Assembly: GCA_964636985.1 (NCBI GenBank)
Contig: CAZWSX010000002.1
Location: 310,001 to 374,000, forward strand
Reading direction: 5' to 3'
From: CAZWSX01 sp964636985
Lineage (GTDB): Bacteria > Planctomycetota > Planctomycetia > Pirellulales > Pirellulaceae
DNA: 64,000 nucleotides
Part shown: piece after piece, positions 45,084 through 54,760 of the stretch
Numbering within the stretch: position 1 is the stretch's first letter
Layout of the letters: every line of letters begins with the position of its first letter
Made by a program: the position numbers and the translations under genes
Notes under the pieces: model-generated
The model's database searches: none
Seen by the model: the letters and a program-made list of their open reading frames with translations, nothing else
Told to the model about the DNA's origin: nothing

Positions 45084-48000
45084 ATGTTCTCAAAATTTCT
45101 GCATCGCCCGGCACTGGCGATCGTCATCTCCCTGCTCATCTTGTTCATGGGCGGGCTGGCCATTACGAGCCTGCCGATTTCTCAGTTCCCGTCGGTGGCG
45201 CCGCCCAGCGTGGTGGTGGCGCTGTCGTTCCCCGGCTCCAGCGCCAAGATTCTGGTCGAGTCGACGCTGGTGATCCTCGAGCGGGCGATCAACGGCGTGC
45301 CGGACATGCGCTACATGACGTCGGCCGCCACGAGTGCCGGCGAAGCGACGATCATGATCACGTTCGAGCCGGGGACCGACCCGAACATCGCGGTTTTGAA
45401 CGTGAACAACCGCATCCAAATGGTGAAGAACCAGCTCCCGCCGATCGTGGAGCGCGAAGGTATTATCGTCATGCAGAACATGACGAGTATGTTGATGTAC
45501 GTCAACGTTTACAGCACCGACGAGAACATCGACCAGAACTTTCTCTACAACTACGTCAGCTCCAATCTGTTGCCGGAGCTCCAGCGAACGCGCGGGGTCG
45601 GTCGCGCCCAGATCCTAGGCAACCGTGCTTATGCAATGCGGGTCGAATTGGATCTCGACCGCATGCGGGCTTACAACGTCTCGTCCGCTGACGTGATGGA
45701 GATGATTAAAAAGCAGAGCATGATCGGCTCGCCCGGTCGGCTTGGTCAGGCGACGGGTACCCGATCGCAGACCATCGAATACGTATTGACCTGGGTCGGA
45801 CGCTACAACAAACCGGAGCAATACGAGGACATCATCCTAAGAGCCAACGAGAGCGGCCAGAACTTAAAGCTCAAGGACGTTGCCAAGGTCACGCTGGGGT
45901 CATCATTCTACGACCTCTATTCCGACATCGACGGTTATCCTTCGGCGTCGATCGTTCTTAAACAAACGCCCGGTTCCAATGCGGCGGAGGTCATTGAGAA
46001 GGTGAAGGAGAAGCTCAAGGACTTCAAGAAGGAAATGTTCCCGCCGAAGATGGATTACGCGATCAGTTACGACGTGTCCAGCTTCTTGGATGCCTCGATC
46101 GAAAAGGTGCTGCACACCCTCTTTGAGGCCTTCGTGCTTGTTTCGCTGGTGGTGTTTTTGTTCCTCGGCGACTTCCGCAGCACGCTCATTCCGACTTTGG
46201 CGGTTCCTGTATCGCTCATTGGAACCTTTTTCTTCATGAGCATGTTCGGGATGTCGATCAACCTGATCACGCTGTTCGCGTTGGTGCTGGCGATCGGTAT
46301 CGTGGTCGACGACGCCATCGTGGTGGTCGAGGTGGTCCACGCCAAGATGCACGAAAAACACCTCTCCCCCTACGCCGCCACCAAAGAGGTGGTCGGCGAA
46401 ATCAGCGGCGCGATTATCGCCATCACGTTGGTGATGACCTCGGTGTTCATTCCTGTGACCTTTATGCCCGGTGCGGTTGGCGTGTTTTACCGCCAGTTTG
46501 CGCTCACCATGGCGATGTCGATCGTGCTCTCCGGCGTGGTGGCCCTTACGCTAACGCCGGTGCTGTGCGCGATGATTCTCAAGCCGCACACGACCCATGC
46601 GGATGAACGCGGGATAACGGCTCTTGTCAACCGCGGTATCAAGTGGACTGCGGGGGAAAATGCCAACGTGGTGCGCGCGATCCTGGCTGTTCTCCTTGGC
46701 TTGGCTGCCGGATATGGCATTTTCAAATTGCTGCACGTCGAGATGGTTCACGAACTAGTCTCCGAGCAGGTGCAACTGAACGAAACGAGGATCATTATCA
46801 TCGGCGCGGTGATGGCCGTGCTGTTCATGCTCACATTCCGCTCGATGTTCTCGGGAAGTGAACCGGGCGAGGAAAAGGTCCGCGGTCCGATTGGCATCTT
46901 TGTGAAAATGTTCGACTGGGGCGTGATTAAGGTCACGGCGGCGTACGTCGCGATCGTGAGCCTGATCGTCGAGCGGCGGATCTTCACCTTGCTGGTCGTC
47001 GGTATCTTCAGCTACGGGATTCTAGTGGTGAACCAGGTTCTTCCGTCGGGCTTCATTCCGCTGGAGGACCAGGGCGTTATTTACGGGATTATTCAGACGC
47101 CGCCCGGTTCAACGCTCGAATACACCAACGCCAAATCGCACGAGTTGCAGAAGATTTGCAAGGAGTTCGACGAGATCACTTCGGTCACGTCGCTGGCCGG
47201 TTACGAAATCTTGACCGAAGGCCGCGGTTCGAACGCTGGTACCTGCTTGATCAATCTGAAGCCTTGGGCCGACCGGAAGCTGACCTCGAAAGAAATCATT
47301 GAGGAATTGGAAGAAAAAGGCCGCGGCATTTCGAACGTGAAACTCGAGTTCTTCGAGCCGCCTGCCGTTCCTGGCTTCGGTGCTGCCGGCGGTTTTTCGT
47401 TGTGCTTGCTTGATAAGACGAACAGCGGCGACTACGACGAATTCGGCAGGATCACGGAGCGGTTCCTGGCGGCGCTGGAAAAGCGCAAGGAGCTCAAAGG
47501 CATCTTCACCTTCTTCGCCAATAACTACCCGCAGTACGAGATCATCATCGACAACGAGGTCGCCATGCAGAAAGGCGTGACGATCGACGATGCGATGGAG
47601 AATCTCTCGATCGTGGTGGGCAGCACCTGGGAGCAAGGTTTTATTCGCTTCGGGCAGTTCTACAAGGTGTACGTTCAGTCGGCACCCGAGTTCCGGCGGT
47701 ACCCCGAAGACTTGCAGAACATGTTCGTCAAGAACGACGAGGGGCTGATGGTCCCCTACTCTGCGTTCATGAAGATCAAAAAGACGCAGGGGATGAACGA
47801 AATCAACCGTTACAACCTGTATACGACGGCGATCATCCAAGGAGCTCCGTCGACGGGCTACAGCAGCGGTCAAGCCATGGCGGCGATCCAAGAGGTCGCC
47901 AAAGACACGTTGCCCCACGGTTATGGCATCGACTGGCAAGGTCTCTCGTATGACGAGGCCAACAAGGGGAACACGGCGATCTACATCTTCGCGATCGTGG

Positions 48001-48533
48001 TTATCTTCGTGTACCTGGTGTTGGTCGGACAATACGAGAGCTTTTTGTTGCCGCTGGCTGTAATCATTTCGTTGCCAGTGGGTATTTTCGGCTCCTTCTT
48101 GATGTTGAAAGCGATGGGGTTGGCCAACGACGTTTATTGCCAGATCGGTTTGGTTATGTTGGTTGGTTTGTTGGGTAAGAATGCGATTTTGATCATCGAA
48201 TTCGCCGTCCAGCGGCGGCACGAAGGCCTCAGCATTCGCGACGCTGCGATTGAAGGGGGCAATCTGCGCTTCCGGCCGATCGCGATGACCTCGTTCGCCT
48301 TTATCGCCGGTCTGATTCCGTTGGTCCGGGCCACGGGTCCAGGGGCCATCGGCAACCGGACCATCGGCACCACGGCAGTAGGTGGGATGCTTGTCGGTAC
48401 GTTGATTGGCGTGGTGGTCATTCCCGGTTTGTACTATCTGTTCGCCAAGATTTCCGATGGAAAAAAGCTCATCAAAGATGAGCACGACGAACCGCTAAGC
48501 GAGCGAGTCGAACACGGCACGGCACATCACTAA
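45084..48533 (+). CDS. RND (HAE1/AcrB-type) efflux pump with two extra helices
   Basis: The 1149-residue proton-driven exporter has the TM4 aspartate pair in IGIVVDDAIVVVE and the TM10 lysine in GLLGKNAILIIEFA. AcrB-type proteins are about 1040-1050 residues. The extra length lies at about residues 505-605, between the two structural repeats, and contains two additional hydrophobic helices (AILAVLLGLAAGYGIFKLL and IIIIGAVMAVLFMLTF). An even number of helices preserves topology. The drug or metabolite range is unknown. Confidence 0.95.
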   Translation: MFSKFLHRPALAIVISLLILFMGGLAITSLPISQFPSVAPPSVVVALSFPGSSAKILVESTLVILERAINGVPDMRYMTSAATSAGEATIMITFEPGTDPNIAVLNVNNRIQMVKNQLPPIVEREGIIVMQNMTSMLMYVNVYSTDENIDQNFLYNYVSSNLLPELQRTRGVGRAQILGNRAYAMRVELDLDRMRAYNVSSADVMEMIKKQSMIGSPGRLGQATGTRSQTIEYVLTWVGRYNKPEQYEDIILRANESGQNLKLKDVAKVTLGSSFYDLYSDIDGYPSASIVLKQTPGSNAAEVIEKVKEKLKDFKKEMFPPKMDYAISYDVSSFLDASIEKVLHTLFEAFVLVSLVVFLFLGDFRSTLIPTLAVPVSLIGTFFFMSMFGMSINLITLFALVLAIGIVVDDAIVVVEVVHAKMHEKHLSPYAATKEVVGEISGAIIAITLVMTSVFIPVTFMPGAVGVFYRQFALTMAMSIVLSGVVALTLTPVLCAMILKPHTTHADERGITALVNRGIKWTAGENANVVRAILAVLLGLAAGYGIFKLLHVEMVHELVSEQVQLNETRIIIIGAVMAVLFMLTFRSMFSGSEPGEEKVRGPIGIFVKMFDWGVIKVTAAYVAIVSLIVERRIFTLLVVGIFSYGILVVNQVLPSGFIPLEDQGVIYGIIQTPPGSTLEYTNAKSHELQKICKEFDEITSVTSLAGYEILTEGRGSNAGTCLINLKPWADRKLTSKEIIEELEEKGRGISNVKLEFFEPPAVPGFGAAGGFSLCLLDKTNSGDYDEFGRITERFLAALEKRKELKGIFTFFANNYPQYEIIIDNEVAMQKGVTIDDAMENLSIVVGSTWEQGFIRFGQFYKVYVQSAPEFRRYPEDLQNMFVKNDEGLMVPYSAFMKIKKTQGMNEINRYNLYTTAIIQGAPSTGYSSGQAMAAIQEVAKDTLPHGYGIDWQGLSYDEANKGNTAIYIFAIVVIFVYLVLVGQYESFLLPLAVIISLPVGIFGSFLMLKAMGLANDVYCQIGLVMLVGLLGKNAILIIEFAVQRRHEGLSIRDAAIEGGNLRFRPIAMTSFAFIAGLIPLVRATGPGAIGNRTIGTTAVGGMLVGTLIGVVVIPGLYYLFAKISDGKKLIKDEHDEPLSERVEHGTAHH

Positions 48534-48971
48534 CCGGGCGTTAGATTAGCGAGCCCTGGGGGATCCTCTTTTTCCGCTGGGCGGTATCGCACGCTTCGAT
48601 GCCGCCTTCTTCGGACGATCGGCACAACCATTACAGTCGCGATCCACTCGACATTAGCGGCTTAGCGGGTTGTAATCATTTCACCGGGCGAGGAGTGAAG
48701 ATGTGACGCTTTTTCTTGAAAATCAGCCGCCCGATTGTGCGTTCAGTGCGGCGCTTAGCGATTCTTTGTCCTGTAGCTAGTTTTCGGCCGATACGACCCA
48801 GAGGGGTTATTACGCCCCTGGCCACGCGCCCTTTGCACGCGAATTTGCTCCGTGCGACCGTGGCAGATCGCACTCGCCCTCTGCCAGGCGATGCATGTCG
48901 GCCTCACGCGGATCGAGTGCAACCACCAGAATCATCTTGACCGATTGCCGACGTTTGCAGGACGCGAACAG
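48534..48971. other. Intergenic region between pump and outer-membrane genes
   Basis: No gene is supported. Small overlapping open frames on both strands (about 48676-48940) are Arg-rich and match nothing. A weak hairpin AGGGG-ttattacg-CCCCT is at 48802-48819. The gap may indicate separate regulation of the outer-membrane component. Confidence 0.45.
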
Positions 48972-50693
48972 ATGCATCAGACGAACCGACTTGCGTGCCT
49001 CGTGACGATCATCTCCAAGCAGCACCGGTTGTGGCAGGGAGTGAGCTGCGTCTTGCTGCTGCTTCTATCTGGCTGTGGTATTCCACAGCTTTGCTGTGCG
49101 AAGCCGGGTGCTCCCTTGCCCGACACGTACATCGGGGTGACGCATCCTGAGAACTCGGCGCAGGTTGGGATCGGGGAGTTCTTCGGCGATCCGGTACTCA
49201 CGCGCCTGCTCGTCGACGGGCTGGTCAACAACCAAGAGCTGCGGATCAGGAATCAGGAAATCGAGATCGCGTTGAACGAAGTTCTGTCGCGTCGCGGTGC
49301 CTACTTCCCGTTCCTCACGCTTGGTGCCACAGGCGGGTTCGATCGAACCAGCCGATTTACTCCGCTTGGCGCTGCTGAGGATCAGCTCACGTTCCCTGGC
49401 GGCGGCCGTTTTCCCGATCCGCTGCCGAACGTCGCTCTCACCACGAACTTGTGGTGGCAGCCCGACATTTGGCGGCAGTTGCGCAACAGCCGCGACGCGG
49501 CGATCCATCGCTATTACGAGACGATCGAACAACGGAACTACTTGATCACGCAACTCGTCGCCGAGACCGCCGAGAACTACTACGAACTGGCGGCCCTCGA
49601 CAAGCGATTGGAGTACTTGGACCAAACGATCGCGATTCAACAGACCAGCCTCAAGGTTGCCACGGCCAACAAGGCCGCCGGGCGCGGTACGGAGCTGGGT
49701 GTTCAACGGTTCTTGGCAGAAGTACGCAAGAACGAAAGCCAACGGCTGATCGTCCGGCAGCAGATCGTCGAGACGGAAAACGAGATCAACTTCCGCGTCG
49801 GCCGCTATCCGCAACAAGTCGAGCGGGCGGGCTGGGACGTCATCAATCTCGACTCGCGCGCCGTGCGAGTTGGCGTGCCGGTAGACCTTCTGCAAAACCG
49901 GCGAGACGTCCGAGCGGCCGAGCGTGAGCTGGCTGCTGCGGGGCTCGACATCGCCGTTGCCCGGGCCAACTTTTATCCCAAGCTCATCATCAGCGCACGC
50001 GTTGGTTATGAGGCTTTCAGCCCGAAGTATCTGTTCGATCCGGGTGCGTTTGTTGCCGGGACCGCGGGCGAGTTGGTCGCGCCGCTGCTCAATAGGGCCG
50101 CCATCCAGGCCGAGTACCGGAATGCAAATGCCCGGCAGATCCAGGCGGTGATCGAATATCAGCGAACGCTTCTTACGGCCTTCACCGAGGTCGTCAACAG
50201 CATGACCAAGACGCAGAACTACCGCGGAAGTGTGGGGATCAAGGCGCAACAAATCCAATCGCTGGAAAAGTCGGTCGACGTTGCCACCGACCTCTTTAAC
50301 CGCCGGCATCCTGATGTCGAGTACATGGACGTGTTGTTCGCGCAGCGCGACCTCCTGGAAGCAAGGACGGTATTGCTCGAAACCAAGCAGCAGCAACTCT
50401 CCGCGATCGTGCGGACGTATCAGGCTCTCGGTGGCGGCTACCTGGTAACGAACTCGGGCATCGAGTTCGCCGAGCTCTTCTGCGACCCGATCGAGTTCCC
50501 GCCTGAGGAAGCCAAACCGCAAGTCTTCCCTTCCGACGAGGACGTGAGCGTGCCGGTCGATGACAATGATGCGGACATGCCGAACGCTCAGTACGAAGAA
50601 ATCGCGCCTGGTCAGGAAGGCGTTCCGGCCCCCGCGGAGCCCCTCCCACAACCTGAGGAATCTGGTCCCCAACTTCAGGGACCAAAGAGCTAA
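48972..50693 (+). CDS. TolC-like outer membrane efflux lipoprotein (NodT family)
   Basis: The 573 residues start with a long leader ending in the lipobox LLLSGC. Two OEP repeats follow, with long helices and the segments VALTTNLWWQPDIWRQLRNS and VPVDLLQNRRDVRAAERELA typical of NodT proteins. The C-terminal 70 residues are acidic and Pro-rich. It forms the outer-membrane channel for the RND system upstream. ATG 48972 is chosen because it gives the shortest leader that still includes the hydrophobic core. Confidence 0.9.
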   Translation: MHQTNRLACLVTIISKQHRLWQGVSCVLLLLLSGCGIPQLCCAKPGAPLPDTYIGVTHPENSAQVGIGEFFGDPVLTRLLVDGLVNNQELRIRNQEIEIALNEVLSRRGAYFPFLTLGATGGFDRTSRFTPLGAAEDQLTFPGGGRFPDPLPNVALTTNLWWQPDIWRQLRNSRDAAIHRYYETIEQRNYLITQLVAETAENYYELAALDKRLEYLDQTIAIQQTSLKVATANKAAGRGTELGVQRFLAEVRKNESQRLIVRQQIVETENEINFRVGRYPQQVERAGWDVINLDSRAVRVGVPVDLLQNRRDVRAAERELAAAGLDIAVARANFYPKLIISARVGYEAFSPKYLFDPGAFVAGTAGELVAPLLNRAAIQAEYRNANARQIQAVIEYQRTLLTAFTEVVNSMTKTQNYRGSVGIKAQQIQSLEKSVDVATDLFNRRHPDVEYMDVLFAQRDLLEARTVLLETKQQQLSAIVRTYQALGGGYLVTNSGIEFAELFCDPIEFPPEEAKPQVFPSDEDVSVPVDDNDADMPNAQYEEIAPGQEGVPAPAEPLPQPEESGPQLQGPKS

Positions 50694-51052
50694 AGGCCAG
50701 GGCGCGAGGAGATGTTCGTCGCATTGTTCCGCGAACATAGCAACGCTCGTCGTGCAAATGTGCGGTCTTCCTGCTCCTTCGATAGAGGAGCAGGATCAAA
50801 CGGCCGGGAGGGGCCTCTGCGGTACCTCGCGAAGTTGCGTAAGTTTTGATATTCTGCAAAGCGGCGGTTCCTCGCCGATTCTCCCTGCTCCCTCCCCGTA
50901 CAGGGGCAACTTGTTGGCGGTAAAACTCGCCAAAGTTGGGGACCAAGTTGCAGGTCAAGTTGCGGGCACGTCTTCAAGAACATGTGAGTGAATGTTGGTT
51001 GTTTGCTGCATCAAAGCAGCAATGGTTTTTTAGCACAGCGGATCGAATACTT
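50694..51052. other. Intergenic region upstream of the decarboxylase gene
   Basis: After the terminator-like hairpin (50770-50794) I see no gene. TTGCGTAAG...GATATTCTG at about 50833-50853 resembles a loose promoter, but I would not call it. This region should hold the promoter of the gene at 51053. Confidence 0.4.
50770..50794 (+). terminator. Putative terminator hairpin after the efflux operon
   Basis: CCTGCTCCT-tcgatag-AGGAGCAGG is a perfect nine-pair stem 76 bp after the outer-membrane gene's stop. The following bases (ATCAAACGG) are not T-rich. Confidence 0.5.
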
Positions 51053-52297
51053 ATGCAAGCCAAGGCTCTACCCTTCGACAAGTCCTTCATCGACGAACTG
51101 AGGAAGAAGTATCCCACGCCATTCCATATCTACGACGAAGCTGCCATCCGGCGCAATGCTCGGAAGCTGATCGACTCGTTCTCGTGGTGCTCGAAGTTCA
51201 AAGAATACTTCGCCGTGAAGGCGCTTCCCAATCCGCGCATTCTGAGCATTCTTAAAGAAGAAGGTTGCGGCGGCGATTGCTCGAGCCTTCCCGAACTGAT
51301 ACTTTGCGAGCGCGTTGGCATTCGCGGCGAAGACATCATGTTCACGTCGAATAACACGCCGCAAAAGGAGTACAAGAAAGCGATCGAACTGGGGGCGGTG
51401 GTCAATCTCGACGACATCACGCACATCGACTATCTCGCCAAGCATTTCGGGATGCCCGAGCTGATTTGCGTGCGATACAATCCCGGCCCGCTGCGAAAGG
51501 GGAACGCCATTATCGGCGAACCCGAGAAGGCGAAGTTTGGCTTCACACGAGACCAGGTGTTACGTGGCTATGAGGCCGCGAATCGCCACGGAGCCAAGCG
51601 ATTCGGACTGCACACGATGATCGCATCGAACGAACGCGAAGCCGAGTACTTCGTCGAGACGGCGCGCATGGTCTTCGAACTCGCGACGGCGGTTCATAAG
51701 GAACTGGGCATTCGCATCGAGTTCGTCAATCTCGGCGGCGGCATGGGCATTCCCTATCGCCCCAACGATCCGCCGCTCGATGTCTCGGTCGTCTCGAAAG
51801 GGGTCCAAAACGCTTATCAACAAATGATTGCGTCGACGCCGCTTGATCCGCTCGCGATCTATCTGGAGAACGGGCGTTACATCACCGGTCCCGCCGGATA
51901 CCTGGTGACGGAAGTGATCCACAAAAAGGAGACGTACAAAGACTACGTCGGCGTCGACGCGTGCATGGCCAATCTGATGCGTCCTGGCATGTATGGTGCC
52001 TACCACCATATTTCGGTGCTGGGGAAGGAGAACGAGAAGCCCGAAAAGAATGTCGACGTGGTCGGTTCGCTGTGCGAGAACAACGACAAGTTCGCGATCG
52101 ATCGGCCGCTGCCGCACGTGGAAATCGGCGATGTGCTGGTGATTCACGATACGGGCGCTCATGGTCACGCCATGGGCTTCCAGTACAACGGCAAGCTGCG
52201 AAGCGCCGAACTGTTGCTGACCGCAAAGGGGGACGTCGAACTCATTCGCCGCGCCGAGACGATAGACGACCTATTCGCCACGCTCAACCTGGCGTAG
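51053..52297 (+). CDS. lysA: PLP-dependent decarboxylase, diaminopimelate decarboxylase-like
   Basis: The 414-residue fold-type III enzyme has its PLP lysine at Lys56 in YFAVKALPNP. The Gly-rich phosphate loop is in FVNLGGGMGIPY and the C-terminal domain has the active-site Cys region. Canonical DAP decarboxylases carry CESGD there; this protein has SLCENNDKFA. That variant is consistent with a DapDC subfamily, but substrate specificity for another diamino acid is not excluded. ATG 51053 begins right before the conserved FDKSFIDEL region. No partner lysine genes are nearby. Confidence 0.8.
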   Translation: MQAKALPFDKSFIDELRKKYPTPFHIYDEAAIRRNARKLIDSFSWCSKFKEYFAVKALPNPRILSILKEEGCGGDCSSLPELILCERVGIRGEDIMFTSNNTPQKEYKKAIELGAVVNLDDITHIDYLAKHFGMPELICVRYNPGPLRKGNAIIGEPEKAKFGFTRDQVLRGYEAANRHGAKRFGLHTMIASNEREAEYFVETARMVFELATAVHKELGIRIEFVNLGGGMGIPYRPNDPPLDVSVVSKGVQNAYQQMIASTPLDPLAIYLENGRYITGPAGYLVTEVIHKKETYKDYVGVDACMANLMRPGMYGAYHHISVLGKENEKPEKNVDVVGSLCENNDKFAIDRPLPHVEIGDVLVIHDTGAHGHAMGFQYNGKLRSAELLLTAKGDVELIRRAETIDDLFATLNLA

Positions 52298-52428
52298 GCA
52301 TCGCCCCATCGCCGCGTAGTCCACGGCGGTCTCCATCGAAGATCCATAGGGTACGCCGCCGCAAGCTTGTGAAAGTTTGCGGTTGATGCGGCGGGGCACT
52401 AGGATGAGAAGCTTTGGTGGATGCGCTC

Positions 52429-54750
52429 ATGCGGACTAAGTCGCTCTTGATTTTGCTCGTCGCAACTGGCTGGGCGTGCGCCTGCGCGGCGGAAGATGCG
52501 GCGAGTTTGCCCGTTCCCAAGCTGTTCGTTGAGTCGCACTGCTTGGATTGCCACGATCAGGGCACGAAGAAAGGGGGACTTGATCTTAAGTCGCTCCTTA
52601 CCGCCAGCGTTGCTTCGAATGCGGAAGTTTGGGAGAAGGTGGTCCGCAAGCTGACGGCGCGGCAGATGCCGCCGCCTGAGTCGGTTCGGCCGGCGGAGCA
52701 GGAATTCAATGCCGCCGCGTCGCTGTTGGAAGCGTCGCTCGACGCGGAAGCCGCCAAAACTCCCAATCCTGGGCGCACGGAAACTTTTCGCAGGCTCAAT
52801 CGCACCGAGTATCGCAATGCGATTCGCGATCTCCTGGGAATCGAAGTCGACGTTGCGGCTCTGTTGCCTGCCGATGAATCGAGCCACGGCTTCGACAATG
52901 TGACAGTCACGGATCTTTCGCCGTCGCTGCTCAATCGCTATTTGACGGCAGCCGAGAAGATCAGCCGGCTCGCGGTGGGTGGCGCACCCGCTTCGCCGCG
53001 CGGCGACACGTTCCGCATCAAGCCGGATGTGACGCAAGACGTGCATGTCGATGGCCTGCCGCTTGGCACGCGCGGCGGGCTGTTGATTCCGTATCACTTT
53101 CCCGCCGATGGTCAGTACGAGGTTCAAGTCCATTTGATGCGTGATCGCAACGACGACATCGAAAGCCTGAACGAGCCGCACGAACTGGAAGTGCTGCTCG
53201 ATCGCGAGCGGATGGAATCGTTCACGATCAAGCCCGGCAATCCGGCGGCTGATGCGAACTTGAAGGCACGGATCAAAGTCTCGGCAGGGCCGCATAAGCT
53301 CGGTGTGACGTTCGTGAAGAAGGGCTCGTCGCTGCTGGAGTCGAGCCGGAAGCCGCTGAATGTTCATTTCAATTTCTATCGGCACCCGCGGCTCGGCCCG
53401 GCCGTGTATGAGGTTTCGATTCTTGGCCCGTACGAGAGTTCCGGATCTAGTGGCTTGGCCAGCCGAAGGAAGGCAGTCATCCGTCGGCCGGACAAGCCTG
53501 AAGATGAAGAGCGGTGTGCGAAGGAGACGCTCGCGAAGCTGGCGCGGCAGACGCTCCGCCGGCCTGCGACCGGTGAGGATATCAAGCCATTATTAGACGC
53601 CTATCAGGCGAGCCGCAGCGAGGGTGGTTTCGATGCCGGCATCGAAGCGGCACTCGCGATGTTGCTGGTGCATCCGCAATTCTTGTTTCACATCGAGCGC
53701 GATGCGCAAAACGTGGAGTCAGGATCGGCGTATCGCATCAGCGATGTCGAGCTTGCTTCGCGTCTGTCGTTCTTTCTGTGGAGCAGCATTCCCGATGAGG
53801 TACTGCTCGCTTTGGCCGAGCGCAACGAGCTGAGTAAGCCGGAAGTATTAGAGCAGCAAGTCCGCCGCATGCTCGCCGACGAACGCGCCGAGTCGCTGGC
53901 GACTAACTTTGCCGGGCAATGGCTTTACCTGCGGAACCTGGATTCGGTCACGCCCGACATGCGATTGTTTCCCGATTTCGACGATAATCTGCGGCAGTCG
54001 TTGAGGCGCGAGACGGAATTGGTTTTCACGAGCATCGTACGAGAAGATCGCAGCGTGCTCGATCTGGTCCGCGCCGACTATACCTATCTCGATGAACGGC
54101 TCGCGAAGCACTACGGCGTGCTGGGTGTGTTCGGAAGCCGTTTTCGCCGGGTGGCACTCGACGACATCAGTCAACGCGGCGGCCTTCTGCGTCACGGTAG
54201 CATTCTGACGGTAACGTCGTACGCGACTCGCACTTCGCCGGTGATTCGCGGCCACTGGGTGCTGCAGAACCTGGTGGGTGCTGCGCCGCCACCTCCGCCG
54301 CCGAATGTGCCGACGCTAGACGATAACACGGTCTCGAACCGGCTCCCGATTCGCGAACGGCTCAAACAGCATCGCGAGAACGTGGCCTGCGCCGGCTGTC
54401 ATCAGCAGATGGACCCTGTCGGCTTCGCGCTCGAGAACTTCGACGCGGTCGGCCGTTGGCGAAAATCGGAAGGGGGAGTCGCAATTGATGCGGCGGGCGG
54501 GTTCGTTGATGGGAGCGAGTTCACGGGCATCGACGGACTGGAGCAGACATTGCTTGATCGGCCAGAACTGTTTGTCCGTACGCTGACCGAAAAGCTCCTG
54601 ACCTTCGCGCTGGGCCGCGGGATCGAGCACTACGACGCGCCGGCGGTGCGGCAGATTGTCCGCGACTCCCGCGCGGACGATTATCGTTTCGCGACTCTCA
54701 TCACTAGCATTGTTCGCAGTGTTCCTTTCCAGATGAGGACGTCCAGATGA
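52429..54750 (+). CDS. DUF1592 family secreted cytochrome-like protein
   Basis: The 773-residue planctomycete protein has a signal peptide (residues 1-21). A haem motif CLDCH is at 38-42 in the PSCyt1-like domain. DUF1587 and DUF1595/DUF1592 regions follow (FRRLNRTEYRNAIRDLLGI and RLSFFLWSSIPDEVLLALAE), then DUF1588 with CAGCHQQMDPVGFALENFD (Cys654-His658) and a DUF1585 end. Biochemical function is unknown; it presumably acts in the periplasm with the DUF1552 partner 10 bp downstream. ATG 52429 gives a clean signal peptide. Confidence 0.92.
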   Translation: MRTKSLLILLVATGWACACAAEDAASLPVPKLFVESHCLDCHDQGTKKGGLDLKSLLTASVASNAEVWEKVVRKLTARQMPPPESVRPAEQEFNAAASLLEASLDAEAAKTPNPGRTETFRRLNRTEYRNAIRDLLGIEVDVAALLPADESSHGFDNVTVTDLSPSLLNRYLTAAEKISRLAVGGAPASPRGDTFRIKPDVTQDVHVDGLPLGTRGGLLIPYHFPADGQYEVQVHLMRDRNDDIESLNEPHELEVLLDRERMESFTIKPGNPAADANLKARIKVSAGPHKLGVTFVKKGSSLLESSRKPLNVHFNFYRHPRLGPAVYEVSILGPYESSGSSGLASRRKAVIRRPDKPEDEERCAKETLAKLARQTLRRPATGEDIKPLLDAYQASRSEGGFDAGIEAALAMLLVHPQFLFHIERDAQNVESGSAYRISDVELASRLSFFLWSSIPDEVLLALAERNELSKPEVLEQQVRRMLADERAESLATNFAGQWLYLRNLDSVTPDMRLFPDFDDNLRQSLRRETELVFTSIVREDRSVLDLVRADYTYLDERLAKHYGVLGVFGSRFRRVALDDISQRGGLLRHGSILTVTSYATRTSPVIRGHWVLQNLVGAAPPPPPPNVPTLDDNTVSNRLPIRERLKQHRENVACAGCHQQMDPVGFALENFDAVGRWRKSEGGVAIDAAGGFVDGSEFTGIDGLEQTLLDRPELFVRTLTEKLLTFALGRGIEHYDAPAVRQIVRDSRADDYRFATLITSIVRSVPFQMRTSR

Positions 54751-54760
54751 GAAAAACTCC

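Noticed and set aside
48676..48940. Small overlapping Arg-rich frames on both strands
   Set aside because: Neither has a ribosome-binding site or family; composition is typical of GC-rich noise.
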